From Bolinopsis microptera (Eukaryota; Ctenophora; Tentaculata; Lobata; Bolinopsidae), in contig NC_087073.1 in the NCBI RefSeq assembly GCF_026151205.1, positions 11,322,636 through 11,386,635 of the forward strand: DNA of 64,000 nucleotides, in the 5' to 3' direction. Both the position numbers and the translations under genes were made by a program. Shown here one piece after another: positions 24,690-35,639 of the stretch (the stretch's first letter is position 1; every line of letters starts with the position of its first letter). The notes under the pieces are model-generated. The model saw only the letters and a list, made by a program, of their open reading frames with translations, searched no databases and had not been told where the DNA came from.

Positions 24690-25540
24690 TAAGCACCCCC
24701 GCGCGTGAGGGACGTTTTTTGCTAGTAATTTGCGACATTACTTTATGGATATCGAATCTCGCGACTTCAACGAAGGTGCTGGGGTCACGTTTACAATAAT
24801 TCAAAACTTTTCAGTTCCTATCGTTTTAAGCATTCGTTAGTGGGCTTTCCCAGAAAACTAACTCTCATCTTCCTAGGTAATTCATGTTGCGCACAGCACT
24901 TGTTCAGTAGAGAGTGTACTCGCCTATCGAGAGAATGACGTGTTACGTTTCGTCACCTGCGGAAAAAGGAAGTGAGATATCGGAAACTCTGAGATTAACC
25001 GATCGATAATAAAATCCTTTCAGGTAGGTGGCTAGTCAAGATTTCATCTCTTTTGACATTAAGATGGCTTCAAACACCTCACAAAAAGTTTTCAAAAGTA
25101 AATTTGGTCTCGCGACTACAAATACCCACCATAAAACTTGCCTCATATATTTTTTGAGGGCAAGTTTTTGAGCGCGCCGCGTGTCTTTGTCTCAGCAACA
25201 GCAAGACATAGTTACAATCTCGCAAAATATGGAACAGACAAGGAAAAATATTGTATATTAATAACTGTCAAGGAATTTAATGTATTTTAACAACTTGTTC
25301 TAATAATGCTAATAACTAATCGTGAACCTCATTAATGGTCGGCCCGGTGTGAGTGTATAGTATGGATTGGGCTTGAAATGGGGCGCTGGTATCGGTTAAT
25401 ACAGCGGCCAATTCAGGATCGAGCTGGTTTGTGGCTGCAGTCCAAATTTGGATATATCTGATTAGGTACCTAATTAGTGATTATGCACTTTAAAAGTAAG
25501 ATTTAAACTCGGTATTACAATAAACATTAACAATTGTCTG
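24690..25540 (-). repeat. Dispersed repeat R, copy 2 (in right arm)
   Basis: Reverse-strand counterpart of 14385-15230, recognised by GGTCGGCCCGGTGTGAGTG, CGGCCAATTCAGGATCGAG and TTGCCTCATATATTTTTTGA. Confidence 0.75.
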
Positions 25541-26130
25541 CAACAATCAAGGTCAAGCTGACTAACTTAACTTGAAAATCATATTATTATATAGTGTTTG
25601 TATCATTATAAGACGACTAGTTTCTGACATGTCACTTGTCTGTGAAAAGGTGAAATGAGAGACGTTAGAATCTCAATGATGATACAACATTTTTCTTGAA
25701 TGGTACTGTAACAATCTTTATCGGTAATCTGTCGAATCACGCATATTAAATCCCATACCAATGTTCAAAGTGAAAAACTGAAATCTACCTGACAAACAAA
25801 TTATAATAGTACCATTTTAACTCTCATGCAAGTTTACTCTTCTACGGCACTGGTTTTACATTGATATTCCCAAGAAAACCTGTCCGGAAAACTAAAATCA
25901 GTCAAAAGCAAAGCCCCCGAATGCACTGTACACAATCTTTGTAAATTACCCAATGTATTTTATCGTGTACACTGTACAGACAGTTCCAATTAATGCAGTA
26001 GAGTTGTTTATGTTCCGACATTCCAATTACAATCATAACAAAACTCAAAAGTGAGGGTTGTATTGCAGGTTACTAATTTCTGGCCAAATAAGCACTATAT
26101 AGACATCACAATTTTAATGAGCGTATATCT

Positions 26131-26210
26131 CCCGTTGTGGCGTGACGCTAGAGCGTCGAGTGCCTCGCAGGGGCGGGCGGTCGCACGTTCGATTTCCCGT
26201 GGTGTTAAAA
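26131..26210 (+). mobile_element. tRNA-like SINE head
   Basis: The segment looks like a tRNA-derived SINE promoter. It has an A-box-like TGGCGTGACGCTAGAGCGTC from 26139, an anticodon-loop-like CCTCGCA, and a B-box-like GCACGTTCGATTTCCCG near 26183-26199. It is not a good functional tRNA because the acceptor stem does not close. It lies just outside the palindrome's right edge. Confidence 0.55.
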
Positions 26211-26574
26211 TTAATTTTTTGCCCGATCACTCCGAAGCACAAATCATTTTTCATGATAAATTAGACATAAAACAAAAACTGCATTGGGGCCCCTGGCTAT
26301 ATCTAATTTTTAAAACATAACCCAGGCCAGAATTTCTTGAAATAATGTTGAGCATCTGTAACCAGTGCAGAAAAAGAGAAGATATTTAATCTCACTCCAC
26401 ATCTTTCTGCTGTTCTTAACTGTTCTCACCCTCTGTTTTAGGGTCATTAACCGCTGCTGGTTCTTTCTATCTGAATGCTTGTTATTAAACCGGGGACCTG
26501 TTTTAAATATATAAGTGACAACTATTTTTAACGTTACAAATATCAGCCTGATTTGCAAAATGTAGCGATTTAAT
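26211..26574. other. No gene recognised
   Basis: Unique sequence between the SINE head and the third copy of repeat R. The first part may be the body of the SINE. Confidence 0.4.
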
Positions 26575-27415
26575 GTTGGATTGTCCCCAATACCGAGTTA
26601 ATCTTACTTTAAAGTGCATAATCACTAATTAGTACCTAATCAGATATAGATCCTAAATCTGGGACTGCAGCACAACTACCACAGCACAGTGCTCGATCCT
26701 GATTGGCCGCTGTTATTACCTATAAACAGAGCCCCATTTCAGAGCTCAATCCATATATCCACTCACACCGGGCCGTACCATTTATGAGGATTCATCGATA
26801 GTTATTAGCATTATTGAACAAGTTGTTAAAATACATTAAATTCCTTTGCAGATATTAATACAATATTTTCCTTGTCTGTTCCTAGTGGCGAGATTGTAAC
26901 TATGTCTTGCTGTTGCTGAGGACAAAGTCACGCGGGGCGGGCACAAAAACTTGCCCTCAAAAATATATTAGGGCAAGTTTTATGGTGGTATTTGGTAGGT
27001 GCGAGTCAAATTTACTTTTGAATCTTTTTGTGAGGTGTTTGAAGCCATCTTAATGTCTTAAAGAGTGAAATCTTGGACTAGCACCTACCTGCAGGATTTT
27101 TATCGATCGGGGGGTTTATCTCAGATTTTGATATCTCACTTCCTTTTTCCGCAGGGGACCGAAACGTACACGTCATTCTCTGTAAAAGGTGAGTACACTC
27201 TGACTTGCAACAAGTGCTGGCGGACACATGATTATCCTAGGATGATGAGTAGTTTCTGGGAAAGCCCTACGTGCTTTAAAACGATAGGACTGAAAAGTTT
27301 GATGAATTATTGAAAACTTGTCCCAGCACTCTCGTTGAAAGGTCGGCGAGTTCGATATCCATAAAGTAATGTCGCAAATTACTAGCAACAACGTTGCCCT
27401 CACGCGCGGCGGGGT
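26575..27415 (+). repeat. Dispersed repeat R, copy 3 (outside the palindrome)
   Basis: Begins at TTGGATTGT..ACCGAGTTAATC and ends at GCCCTCACGCGCGGCGGGGT, matching 14385-15230 in the same orientation with many small indels. The surrounding sequence does not continue the match, so it is a discrete repeat unit rather than a third pass through the palindrome. Confidence 0.75.
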
Positions 27416-27533
27416 GATAAGGTTTTATCTCATAAACACATAAACCGAGTATTCTAGAAACGATTTTATAAAATGCAAATCAGTGTCTGAAAAAAAATAA
27501 TCGCACTACCTAATCAAAAGCAAAACCTAATCA

Positions 27534-28113
27534 TTAGGGGGGGGTCTTTATTCAAAATCATCTCGAAATCGACTTTTTAGTTATTTCTGATAGAGGGGAG
27601 TAGAGTAATATCTATCAGTGCTTTTGGTCCCATGGAAAAATATTGCTTCCTAGCCGAAATTATCGCCGGTCAAAGGTCAGCGCTTTGTGTAATTTTATTG
27701 CCCGAATTTTCAATCGCAGTTCTGTAAAATCGAGTCTAAAAAATCTATCTTCTTTGTCGATTTTTAGAGGTCCACTTTTTCAAAATCGAATTTAAATTCT
27801 TTTTAAAAGCCTCTCTTTATAATCTGGCTCTCGAGTTCTTATTCTAACTGATCTTAAGAACATATCACTGAAGGTTTGAGGGTGCATTGCTCGAAAAAAT
27901 GTAGGAGAAGATAGATTTTCAGAACGTGCATTGAAAATCGCTCGCGCATACAATTACACACAAGCGCTGACCTTTGAAGCTTTGACCAAGGATAATTTCT
28001 GCTCGGAACAATTATTTTTTCCAATGTGACGAAAAGCAGCTGATAGATATCACTCCCCCTCTATCAGAAAACAACTATAAAGATTTCGAGAAAATTTTGA
28101 ATGAAGACCCTTA
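27534..28113. mobile_element. Fold-back (long inverted repeat) element, ~580 bp
   Basis: The left end, GGGTCTTTATTCAAAATCAT, pairs with the right end, ATTTTGAATGAAGACCC. Pairing extends inward about 230 bp (for example AAAGGTCAGCGCTTGTGT against ACACAAGCGCTGACCTTT), leaving a core of about 120 bp. No protein is encoded. It resembles a fold-back or MITE-type DNA transposon; no target duplication could be defined. Confidence 0.75.
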
Positions 28114-28429
28114 GATAAATTCAAAATAAAATAACTTTGCAAAGTCCACCGATTTGATTTAAATGGATCAGTAGTATTTAAATATCGTAATAAAAAAACA
28201 ACGTTTTTTATGATATTAGTTATTAAGTGTTAGTAAAACAATAATTGTTATTAAAATTGTATAAAAACGAATGAGAATGAATACAGTTTAAAAATTACAT
28301 ACTTATAACCCATTAATTCATGCTTTCTGAGATATTGTAAACTAAAAATAAAAATCTTACTTGATTTTACACGGTTTTAGCACGGTTTAACAGGCACGGT
28401 AAAAAAAACATTAGTGTTCAAATTCCAAT

Positions 28430-30975
28430 GAAAACCCCGTTCTCTGGGTTAGCGGTAAGTGTTATCTTCTTTTCTAGTATCCGTTTCCTCCGGGTATTGG
28501 TCATAGTCAGTTGAAGGTGCGGTAAAACTTGGCTACACAATCTAGCTTCCCTGATAGCAAAATGTTGTCCCTCATACACTGTCTGGACGGCCAGTGAATG
28601 GGGAAGTAAGTGAAGGGCTCAATTTTCTTGACAGGTTGAAATCTGTCTGGTATCGAATAGTGTGGGTCCGGCCAATGTGCTTCAAGACTCTGTATTGGCT
28701 TCTAGTTGGTAGCATTATAATACGCTCTGAAATGATTTAATGAATAAACAAATAACAGACATTAATACGACCACACGATCTATATATATAATACGTGGCA
28801 ACGGAACGTAGTAATAAGTTCATAATTTGGATGATTTGAAAGTCCTGAATCATCTCAACTTCTCCGGGTAAACAGTATCTTTCGTTTAAACAACTTAAAT
28901 ACTTATAAGATGCTGTTAGTTGTGATTTAAAGAAAACTTACTCCCAGGGGATGAGAAGACCATTAATTGTAACATGTTTTTTTCGGGCTGACTCTGTAGA
29001 TAGTTGAGCAGGATGGTGAATTCTGAGGCACTCACTTAATGCACTGTTCTAGGAAAACAAAGTCTATTCAAGTCTTCGTAATCAAACTCGTCTTTTTCTC
29101 CTATACTTCGTTAACCTGGAAAGAAGTTGTACAGGGAATGATAATTTTGACTGATATAAACAGATCTCTGACTGGGGGTCCATATATTTACTATATTAGT
29201 ACAGAAGCCAGAAACCCTGGATCGGAAATAGGTTCAATATAAAATTAGAGTTCCGTACCGCTCCCTCCACTCGTGTAGAGTGTACCTTGGACACAATGAC
29301 GCATTATTATCGTACGGTATTAATCTATATTGTTGGTTTTTGATCATCCAATATAACATAAGGTGAGGAGAGGACACAAACTTTGGAGTAGCGACTAGTT
29401 AAAAAGGGCATTGATGACTTTTGTCTGTGTTATATAAATTTCTTTCAAGTTTAATTCTAAAACTGACGAAGCAATATTTAAAAAGCTATTATTTGTACTG
29501 GTTACCCAGTATTCAAATCTTTTGGACATGCTATCGAATCATTCACTATTTCAACGACTTCTGGGATCTTTCAGGTTGGTTTTAGGAGAAGCCAAATCGA
29601 TCGACAGTTATAGCAAGTAGTCTCCATTCCAGCACCAAAAAGGCAAAGATAAGGGGTTCTGGGGGTTCATTCGCCCCCAAAAAAATGTCCTCGACTGATA
29701 TTTTTGTCCGGAAAAAATTGTCTGAAGAAGACAGGAATGTGAAACTGTGAAATATTTTAGCTACAGTAATGTGACAAGGTAGCTGAATAAAAAATATATT
29801 TTATTGCGTATAATAATTTAATTCTTATCCTACACAACCTGAAATGGTGCGGTTCGTAATATATTGTATTATACAATTAATTCTTATATTATACTAATTT
29901 AAAACTATCCTATGCTAAATTCATTGCTTCAATGCCAGCATGGATTAATCCATCCCTCGTACCAAAAGTACTAACAATTTAGAACATTGATGATAAAAGC
30001 AGATGAAAGGATTCGTTTTTATCAAGATCCTCCAAACACAAGATCTACCCTTTTGATGATTTTTTTTTTTGGGTGACTAAAAACATCGTTGGAAATGCTT
30101 TCTGGTCTTCTGCGTTTTTCTTAATCCGTTCAGCTATTAAAGCTCGCTTTGTCCCCCTAACAAGTGCACAAGCATCTTTTAACCGTTTTTTTCCTTCTCG
30201 GAATGTCCAAGGAAGCCTAAAACGAAAAAGGCCTCTTGTACGGAAATTCAATGTCAAGGCTTCAAAAAATAGTTTCCGTAGCTTTGTTAGATCGGATGTT
30301 TCAGATGATGAAATGTCCTTCAAGCTAAAACCCACAAGTACATAATACTTCTAGTGCTACCTGTTCATTGATACCCAAAATCGTCAAAGTCATTTTGGCT
30401 TTCTTTCCCTCCAAATATTGGCACACTATTTATTTCGCACTATTTGTCATGTCCCCATTAGGCATTTCAAGAAACTTTTCCTGGATAAGCTGTGGATCAA
30501 CATTTTACGCTTATAGTACCATACATCAGTTCCAGCTTTTGTAAGGCTTCCATTATGCCCCAAAGACCTTTCTCCATACACATTAGGCCACAATTTCCCG
30601 CACGGGATCCTCCTTCAAAAAGGTTTTGTGGTCACTGAACACTTTGGAGACGACAGGAATTGAAACTGTGTCTACCAAGGCAATACCAGGAAAGAAGATA
30701 ACATAAACGTTCAGTTTCAGTTCCTTTTTAAGAGCTTCTGCTACTTGGGACATGCAAAAAGAAAAGGAGCCTTCCAGCCCATTTCTGAACCCTTTTTCCG
30801 TTTTTGATCAAATTTACAAACATTGCCAGTGACCACCTCAAGTTAAAGGAATGGGAAGACGGATAGAGAGTATGATCTTCGCTTTAGATGATAGTAGAAA
30901 ATGTGTACGTAGACGACATAGATGAACGAAAGCTGCGATCACAGCATATAAAAAACAGTCATACCATGCCTAGTA
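28430..30975 (-). pseudogene. CYP46A1-like cytochrome P450, tandem copy 1 (frameshifted)
   Basis: Same subfamily as the palindrome genes but a distinct paralogue. From the 5' end on the minus strand: an N-terminal anchor zone near 30970-30800; ELKLNVYVIFFPGIALVDTV near 30740; and the 96-codon exon 30335-30045 (FRFRLPWTFREGKKRLKDAC). The I-helix FGAGMETTCYN lies near 29640, an ECLRIHHPA-like K-helix near 29020, and the heme exon near 28690-28560 contains KKIEPFTYFP and SRQC. Introns are suggested between these blocks. Several exons carry single-base shifts. Confidence 0.75.
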
Positions 30976-31589
30976 TTAGATCAAACCTAGTCAGTAAAAA
31001 TTAATGTTTCAATATTCAACTGTTTCAACATACATGATACGGGAAGAGCTTCTAATATAAGGATAATATCTTTAGAGTAACAGGTACAAATCAATTCGCC
31101 ACCAATAAGTTCACCATTACTTATTCGCACTTTCGAAAAAATCGTTTTTTAAAAAGCTTATTTTTCATAAGGACAAGGTGATATCTGAAGTTCGTGGAGA
31201 TGTCAGCAAGAAGTCAAGAAGCCAGCTCCTGAAAGTTCGAAACAGAACTGTGTTTAAAGGGGGGAAACAAAAAAAATTACAAAAATTACTTTATAGGCAA
31301 TTTTTTCTTAGAAACCATAATCGTTAAATTAATTCAAAAATAAAAATACATTATCTGAAAACAAATGAGAAAGAATGAATAAGTTTACTGAAAAAACATG
31401 ACCAAGCTCATATTAATTTATTTAATTTAATACAGCATTTGAAAAAAATTTGAGGGTATGGCCAAATGTCTCCTAATGAAAACTTAAGAAACATAACCAA
31501 ATAATTAATAGTGGAGAATCGTGATTGTTCATAAAAAATCTAACTTGATTTACATGGTTTAATCAGGGCCCGGGTACGGTAAAAACATT

Positions 31590-33974
31590 AGTGTTCGATT
31601 CCAATGAAGACTCCGTTCTTCGGTTTAGCGGTTAGAGCAGTCTTTTTTTCAGTATCGTATCCTACGGGTAAGGGTCATAGTAGTTGATAGTCGGTTTAAA
31701 CCTTGGCTAACACAACCTTCGCTTCCATGATAGCAAAATTGCTTCCCTATACACTTGTCTTGGACCGGCAGTGAATGGAAAGTAAGTTGAAGGGCCTCAA
31801 TTTTTCTTGCCAGTGCAAATCGTCTGGATCGAATTGTGTGGGTCCGGCCAAATGTGCTTCAAGACTCTGTAATGCTTCGGTTGGTAGCATTATAATACCT
31901 CTCTGAAATTGATTTAATGATAAACAAATAAAGACTATTCGACCACACGATTTCCTATAGATTAATACGTGCACTAAGTAGATAATAATTTACATATTTT
32001 GGATAATTTGAAAGTCCTGAATCATCTCAATTGCCTGGGTTACACAGAATTTTGTAAAACAACTAATTACTTACAAGATCTGTTAGGTTGTGATTGTAAA
32101 GAAAACTTAATCCCAGGGATGTGAAGGACCATAGTTGTAACATCGGTGGTTGGGGATGACTCTGCTGGATAGTTGAGCAGGAGGGGGGTGCATTCTGAGG
32201 CCACTCCATAATGCACTGTTTAGGAAACAAAGTCTATTCAGTCTTCGTAATCTCAACTCGTCTTTTCTCATATACTTCGTAACTGGAAGTTGATACTAGA
32301 CTTTAAAACACATGTCGTGATAGCGATTGTAAACCTAAGACTTCGCCACAGCACGATAATCATAAAAAATCATAACCACTTTACAGGTTAAAGCAAATCG
32401 AGGGCAGATTGATTATCGGGGGGTTGGGACACAACACATTGACACACTTAGAATTTTATTTTTAATTTTTAAACACCACTTGGGAAAATTTGAAAAAAAT
32501 AATAACTATCTCAGACACTGTCGTCTATCACGACCCGGTTATTTTTCTATTTAATTACAATTCTTTTAAAGAGCTATTATAGTTTGTAATGGTCACCAGT
32601 ATTCGAAATCTTTTGAACATGTATCGGAAACTTTCACCTCTTTAAACGACTTTTTCTGATATTTCAGGATGTTTTAGGAGAAGCCCATATGTGATCGACA
32701 TAGTTTAGCAGTGTCACCATTCCGCCACCCAAAAGCAAGAAGTCGTCGCAAATGTCATCGATTGATATTTTGTCGGAAAAAAATTGTTCCTTGAAGAGAG
32801 ACAGGAATGTGACAATGGTAGCGTATACAAAATAAAAATATATTTTTCGTAATTCAGGGTTGGCCTTTTGTATGACTTTTGGCCCACCCTGTATTTATAT
32901 ACAATATTTAATATCTATGTATTATTACAATTACAATTCAAAACTATCCTACGCGAATACCTGATTCAAATCACAGAAATAAAATTATATCTTCATTCCT
33001 CGCTACACAAATTTATGGTGACATCGATATAAAAGCAGATCAAAGAATTCGCTATAATCAAGATTATCACACACAAGATCCCTCCTCTTGTGATGTGATC
33101 GCTAAAAACATCGTTAGGAAATGCTTTCTGGTTCTTTGAGTTTTTCTTCATCCGTTCAGTAATAAGCTCGCATTGTCCCCCTCATCAAGGCACAAGCATA
33201 TTTCAGTCGTCTTTTTATCTTTCGGAATGTCCAAGGAAGCCGAAATGAAAAGCCACCTCTATGAACGAAAATTCATGTCAAGACTTCATAAAAATCTTTC
33301 GTAGCTTGTAAGGTCGGATGTTTCACGCATGATGAAATCGTCCTTCAGGCTAAAACCCACAAGTACATACTATTTCTAGTGCAACCCTGTTCTGCAGACC
33401 ATAAATATCGTTGGCACTTTTGGCTTTCTTTCCCTCCAAATATTGGCACAATTTTTTAGCACTATTCGTCTGTCCCCATTAGGCATGTCAAGAACTTTTT
33501 TTGAAAAGCTGGATCCATCATTTTACGCTTATGAGTACCATACATCAGTTCGGCTTCTGTAAGGAGTCCTTATGTCCAAAGACCCTTTTTCCATTCACAT
33601 TAGGGCCAACCTCCAGCACGAGGATCTTGTTTCAAAAAAGGTTTTGTGGTCACTGAACACTTTGGGAAACGACAGGAATTGAAACTGTGTTATACCAAGG
33701 CACACCAGGAAAGAAGATAACATAACTTTCAGTTTTCAAGTTCCTTTCTAAGAGCTTCTGTTACCTTGGAGAAGCTAAAAGAAGGGCCTTCCAAGCCCAT
33801 TTTGAACCTTTTTCCGCACAAATACAAATTGCCCAGATACAACTTCCAATTTAAAGGAATGGGAAATTGGACGAATATGAGGTAGATCTTTCGCTTTAGA
33901 TAAGTAGAAAAGTGTACGTAGACGACATAGATGAACGATGGCTGCGATTTAAGGCAGAAAACAGTCAATACCAT
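31590..33974 (-). pseudogene. CYP46A1-like cytochrome P450, tandem copy 2 (frameshifted)
   Basis: Second unit of the 3.18-kb duplication. The N-terminal exon near 33974-33729 reads LKRKIYLIFVQFPIPLNWKL and later SKVTEALRKELEN. The middle exon near 33370-33080 and the I-helix zone near 32730 are disrupted. The heme exon near 31830-31720 can be read across frames as a GPRQ..CIGKQF-type signature, so the cysteine codon is present. The indel pattern differs from copy 1, with no one frame open throughout. Confidence 0.72.
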
Positions 33975-34265
33975 GGGCCTAGATAAAAACCTAGTCAGTT
34001 AAAAACATACATGTTCATACATACATGATAAGGGAAGAGTTCTAATATAAGATAAAATATTTAGAGCTAACAGGCTACAAATCAATTCTCCACCAATAAG
34101 TTCCACCATACTTAAGAGGACCATACAACCAAAACATAAGGTTTAGCACAATGTCATAAAATTATTCGCACTTTCGATAATCGCTTTTTTCTATTTCGAA
34201 AACTTTCTTCATAGTTGATGTCTACATTACAGTTCGTGGAGCTGTTAGAGGGAGCCAAGAAGCGG

Positions 34266-35069
34266 AAACTTATTGTTTTTGTCCCACATTCCCCCATATT
34301 CTCCTAATATGAGTCATCCGGGGGGTCTAACATTTAAAACGGTTTTGGTGTATGTCCACTTAATGCGTAACCCCATTATTAGATTCAAGACTTTTGGTCT
34401 CAATTTGGTCGTTACAATATATCGTTTTTCGGTACAATTTCCCAGTTATATTTTATCTACATTTCCAATGTATAAACTAATTTACTGACAAAAAAACCTG
34501 ATTGTGGATGCGGTTAGTTTTCTTTCCCTCACATTTGTTGATCCATTCATCTCGCGTCAAAACTCTTTAACAATGGGTTTCAACAAGGTTATATTCAATG
34601 TAAACAAAGTAAGTAACGGAAAATTAAGGTCAACGTTTCAAATTTCATTTCAATAAGAAGATTTAATTAAATATTTTCTATTTAATAAAGAGATTTCAAT
34701 TGATGCCAGTTCTGGTGGCCTTGTGTCCTTTCTTAGGCAATCTTATAAATCATAACATATTATAAATTAAAACTTTATGCAATCAAAATGATTAAAAATC
34801 AAAAGGATCAAGTTAGTATTATTGCTTTTGTGCCAAATTACCAAATTCTGGCCAAGCAAAAAATGGCCAAACAAAAATGGCCAAACAATAATTTCTGTTG
34901 GACCTTTCCTCTTTCAGAGGATCACAAGCATATTAATTCGAATTATTAATTCAATCTTGTTAAATCAAACTCTTATAAAATCAAAACTTATTATTAAAAA
35001 GGATCACGTTAGCATCACTTGCTTTTGTGCCAAAACATGGCCAACCAAAAGCAGGGTCGATCAAAAATA
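34266..35069. other. No gene recognised
   Basis: AT-rich spacer. A local repeat of GGCCAAACAA with ATCACGTTAG or ATCAAGTTAG occurs near 34807-34890 and 35000-35045. Confidence 0.45.
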
Positions 35070-35400
35070 AACATTACATTCACTGTTGAATTCCGTTGAA
35101 AAACTTCCGTCTTTAGGTTTAAGGTCATATTAGTAAACCTTCTCTAGCTTAGTCTCCTCCGGGTAACGGATCGTAAAGCTGAGGGAACTTTTGAAACAGG
35201 CAGCCAACACACCTTTGTTCCATAGATGGCGAAATGTTTGCCGATCCACTGTCTAGGGCCTGGCACTAAAAGGAGGCGTATTTGTGAATGGTTGTATGTC
35301 TTACCAGGCGCGAACCTCTTGGATCGTCACCTTGTCCGGATTCGACCAGTGGTCTCAAGCTGCTGAATAGCCTCGTCGACAATCACAATTGTTGTTTCAT
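35070..35400 (-). pseudogene. Isolated CYP46-like P450 heme exon
   Basis: The minus strand near 35330-35200 reads RFAPGK and then GPRQWIGKHFAI, clearly the heme-binding exon of the same P450 group. The cysteine ligand of the GPRxC motif appears as Trp (TGG instead of TGC). No further P450 exons are visible upstream, because a LINE begins at about 35640. It is a fragment, probably non-functional, although a base error at the Cys codon cannot be excluded. Confidence 0.65.
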
Positions 35401-35639
35401 TGAGGAAAAAAAGTTAAATAATTTCTAGATAACTTTGTAATAATGAACGATTCTTGTTCAAACATTATAATATGATACATTTGTTTTGGATGATAAAACA
35501 TTTCAATTAATGATTTGATTTTGACTCCAAAAATAATTACGTAACCACTAACCTCTTGGTATAAGGAAGTGGTCAACCAATAAATCGCGATTTACGGACT
35601 TTCCGCTGTAGCTACTCTACCATGACTATAGCATGTGAA

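Larger units (their letters stand above)
13878..26035. repeat. 12-kb palindrome (two ~6-kb inverted arms)
   Basis: The left arm starts near GGGAAAGTGGGAACATTAAT and the right arm ends near its complement at about 26030; the centre is near 19950. Mirrored landmarks include the segment with TGCATTCGGGGGCTTTGC (13993) and its complement (25911), the LINE fragment, all P450 exons, and the central AGGATAGGAATAGG / CCTATTCCTATCCT. Arms differ by frequent single-base indels and substitutions. No spacer of note exists. Confidence 0.9.
28230..34265. repeat. Direct duplication, ~3.18-kb period, containing a P450 gene
   Basis: The heme-exon string CAATTTTCTTG.CAG occurs near 28620 and 31798, giving a spacing of about 3178 bp. 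Matching landmarks run through the whole unit: AAAACATTAGTGTTC at both starts, CACCAATAAGTTC and AGTTCGTGGAG at both ends. Units differ by many indels. Confidence 0.82.

Noticed and set aside
26030-26575. Second fold of a multi-pass read explaining the third repeat-R copy
   Set aside because: If a second fold existed, 26035-26575 would repeat 13880-14385; it does not, being unrelated sequence with a SINE head.
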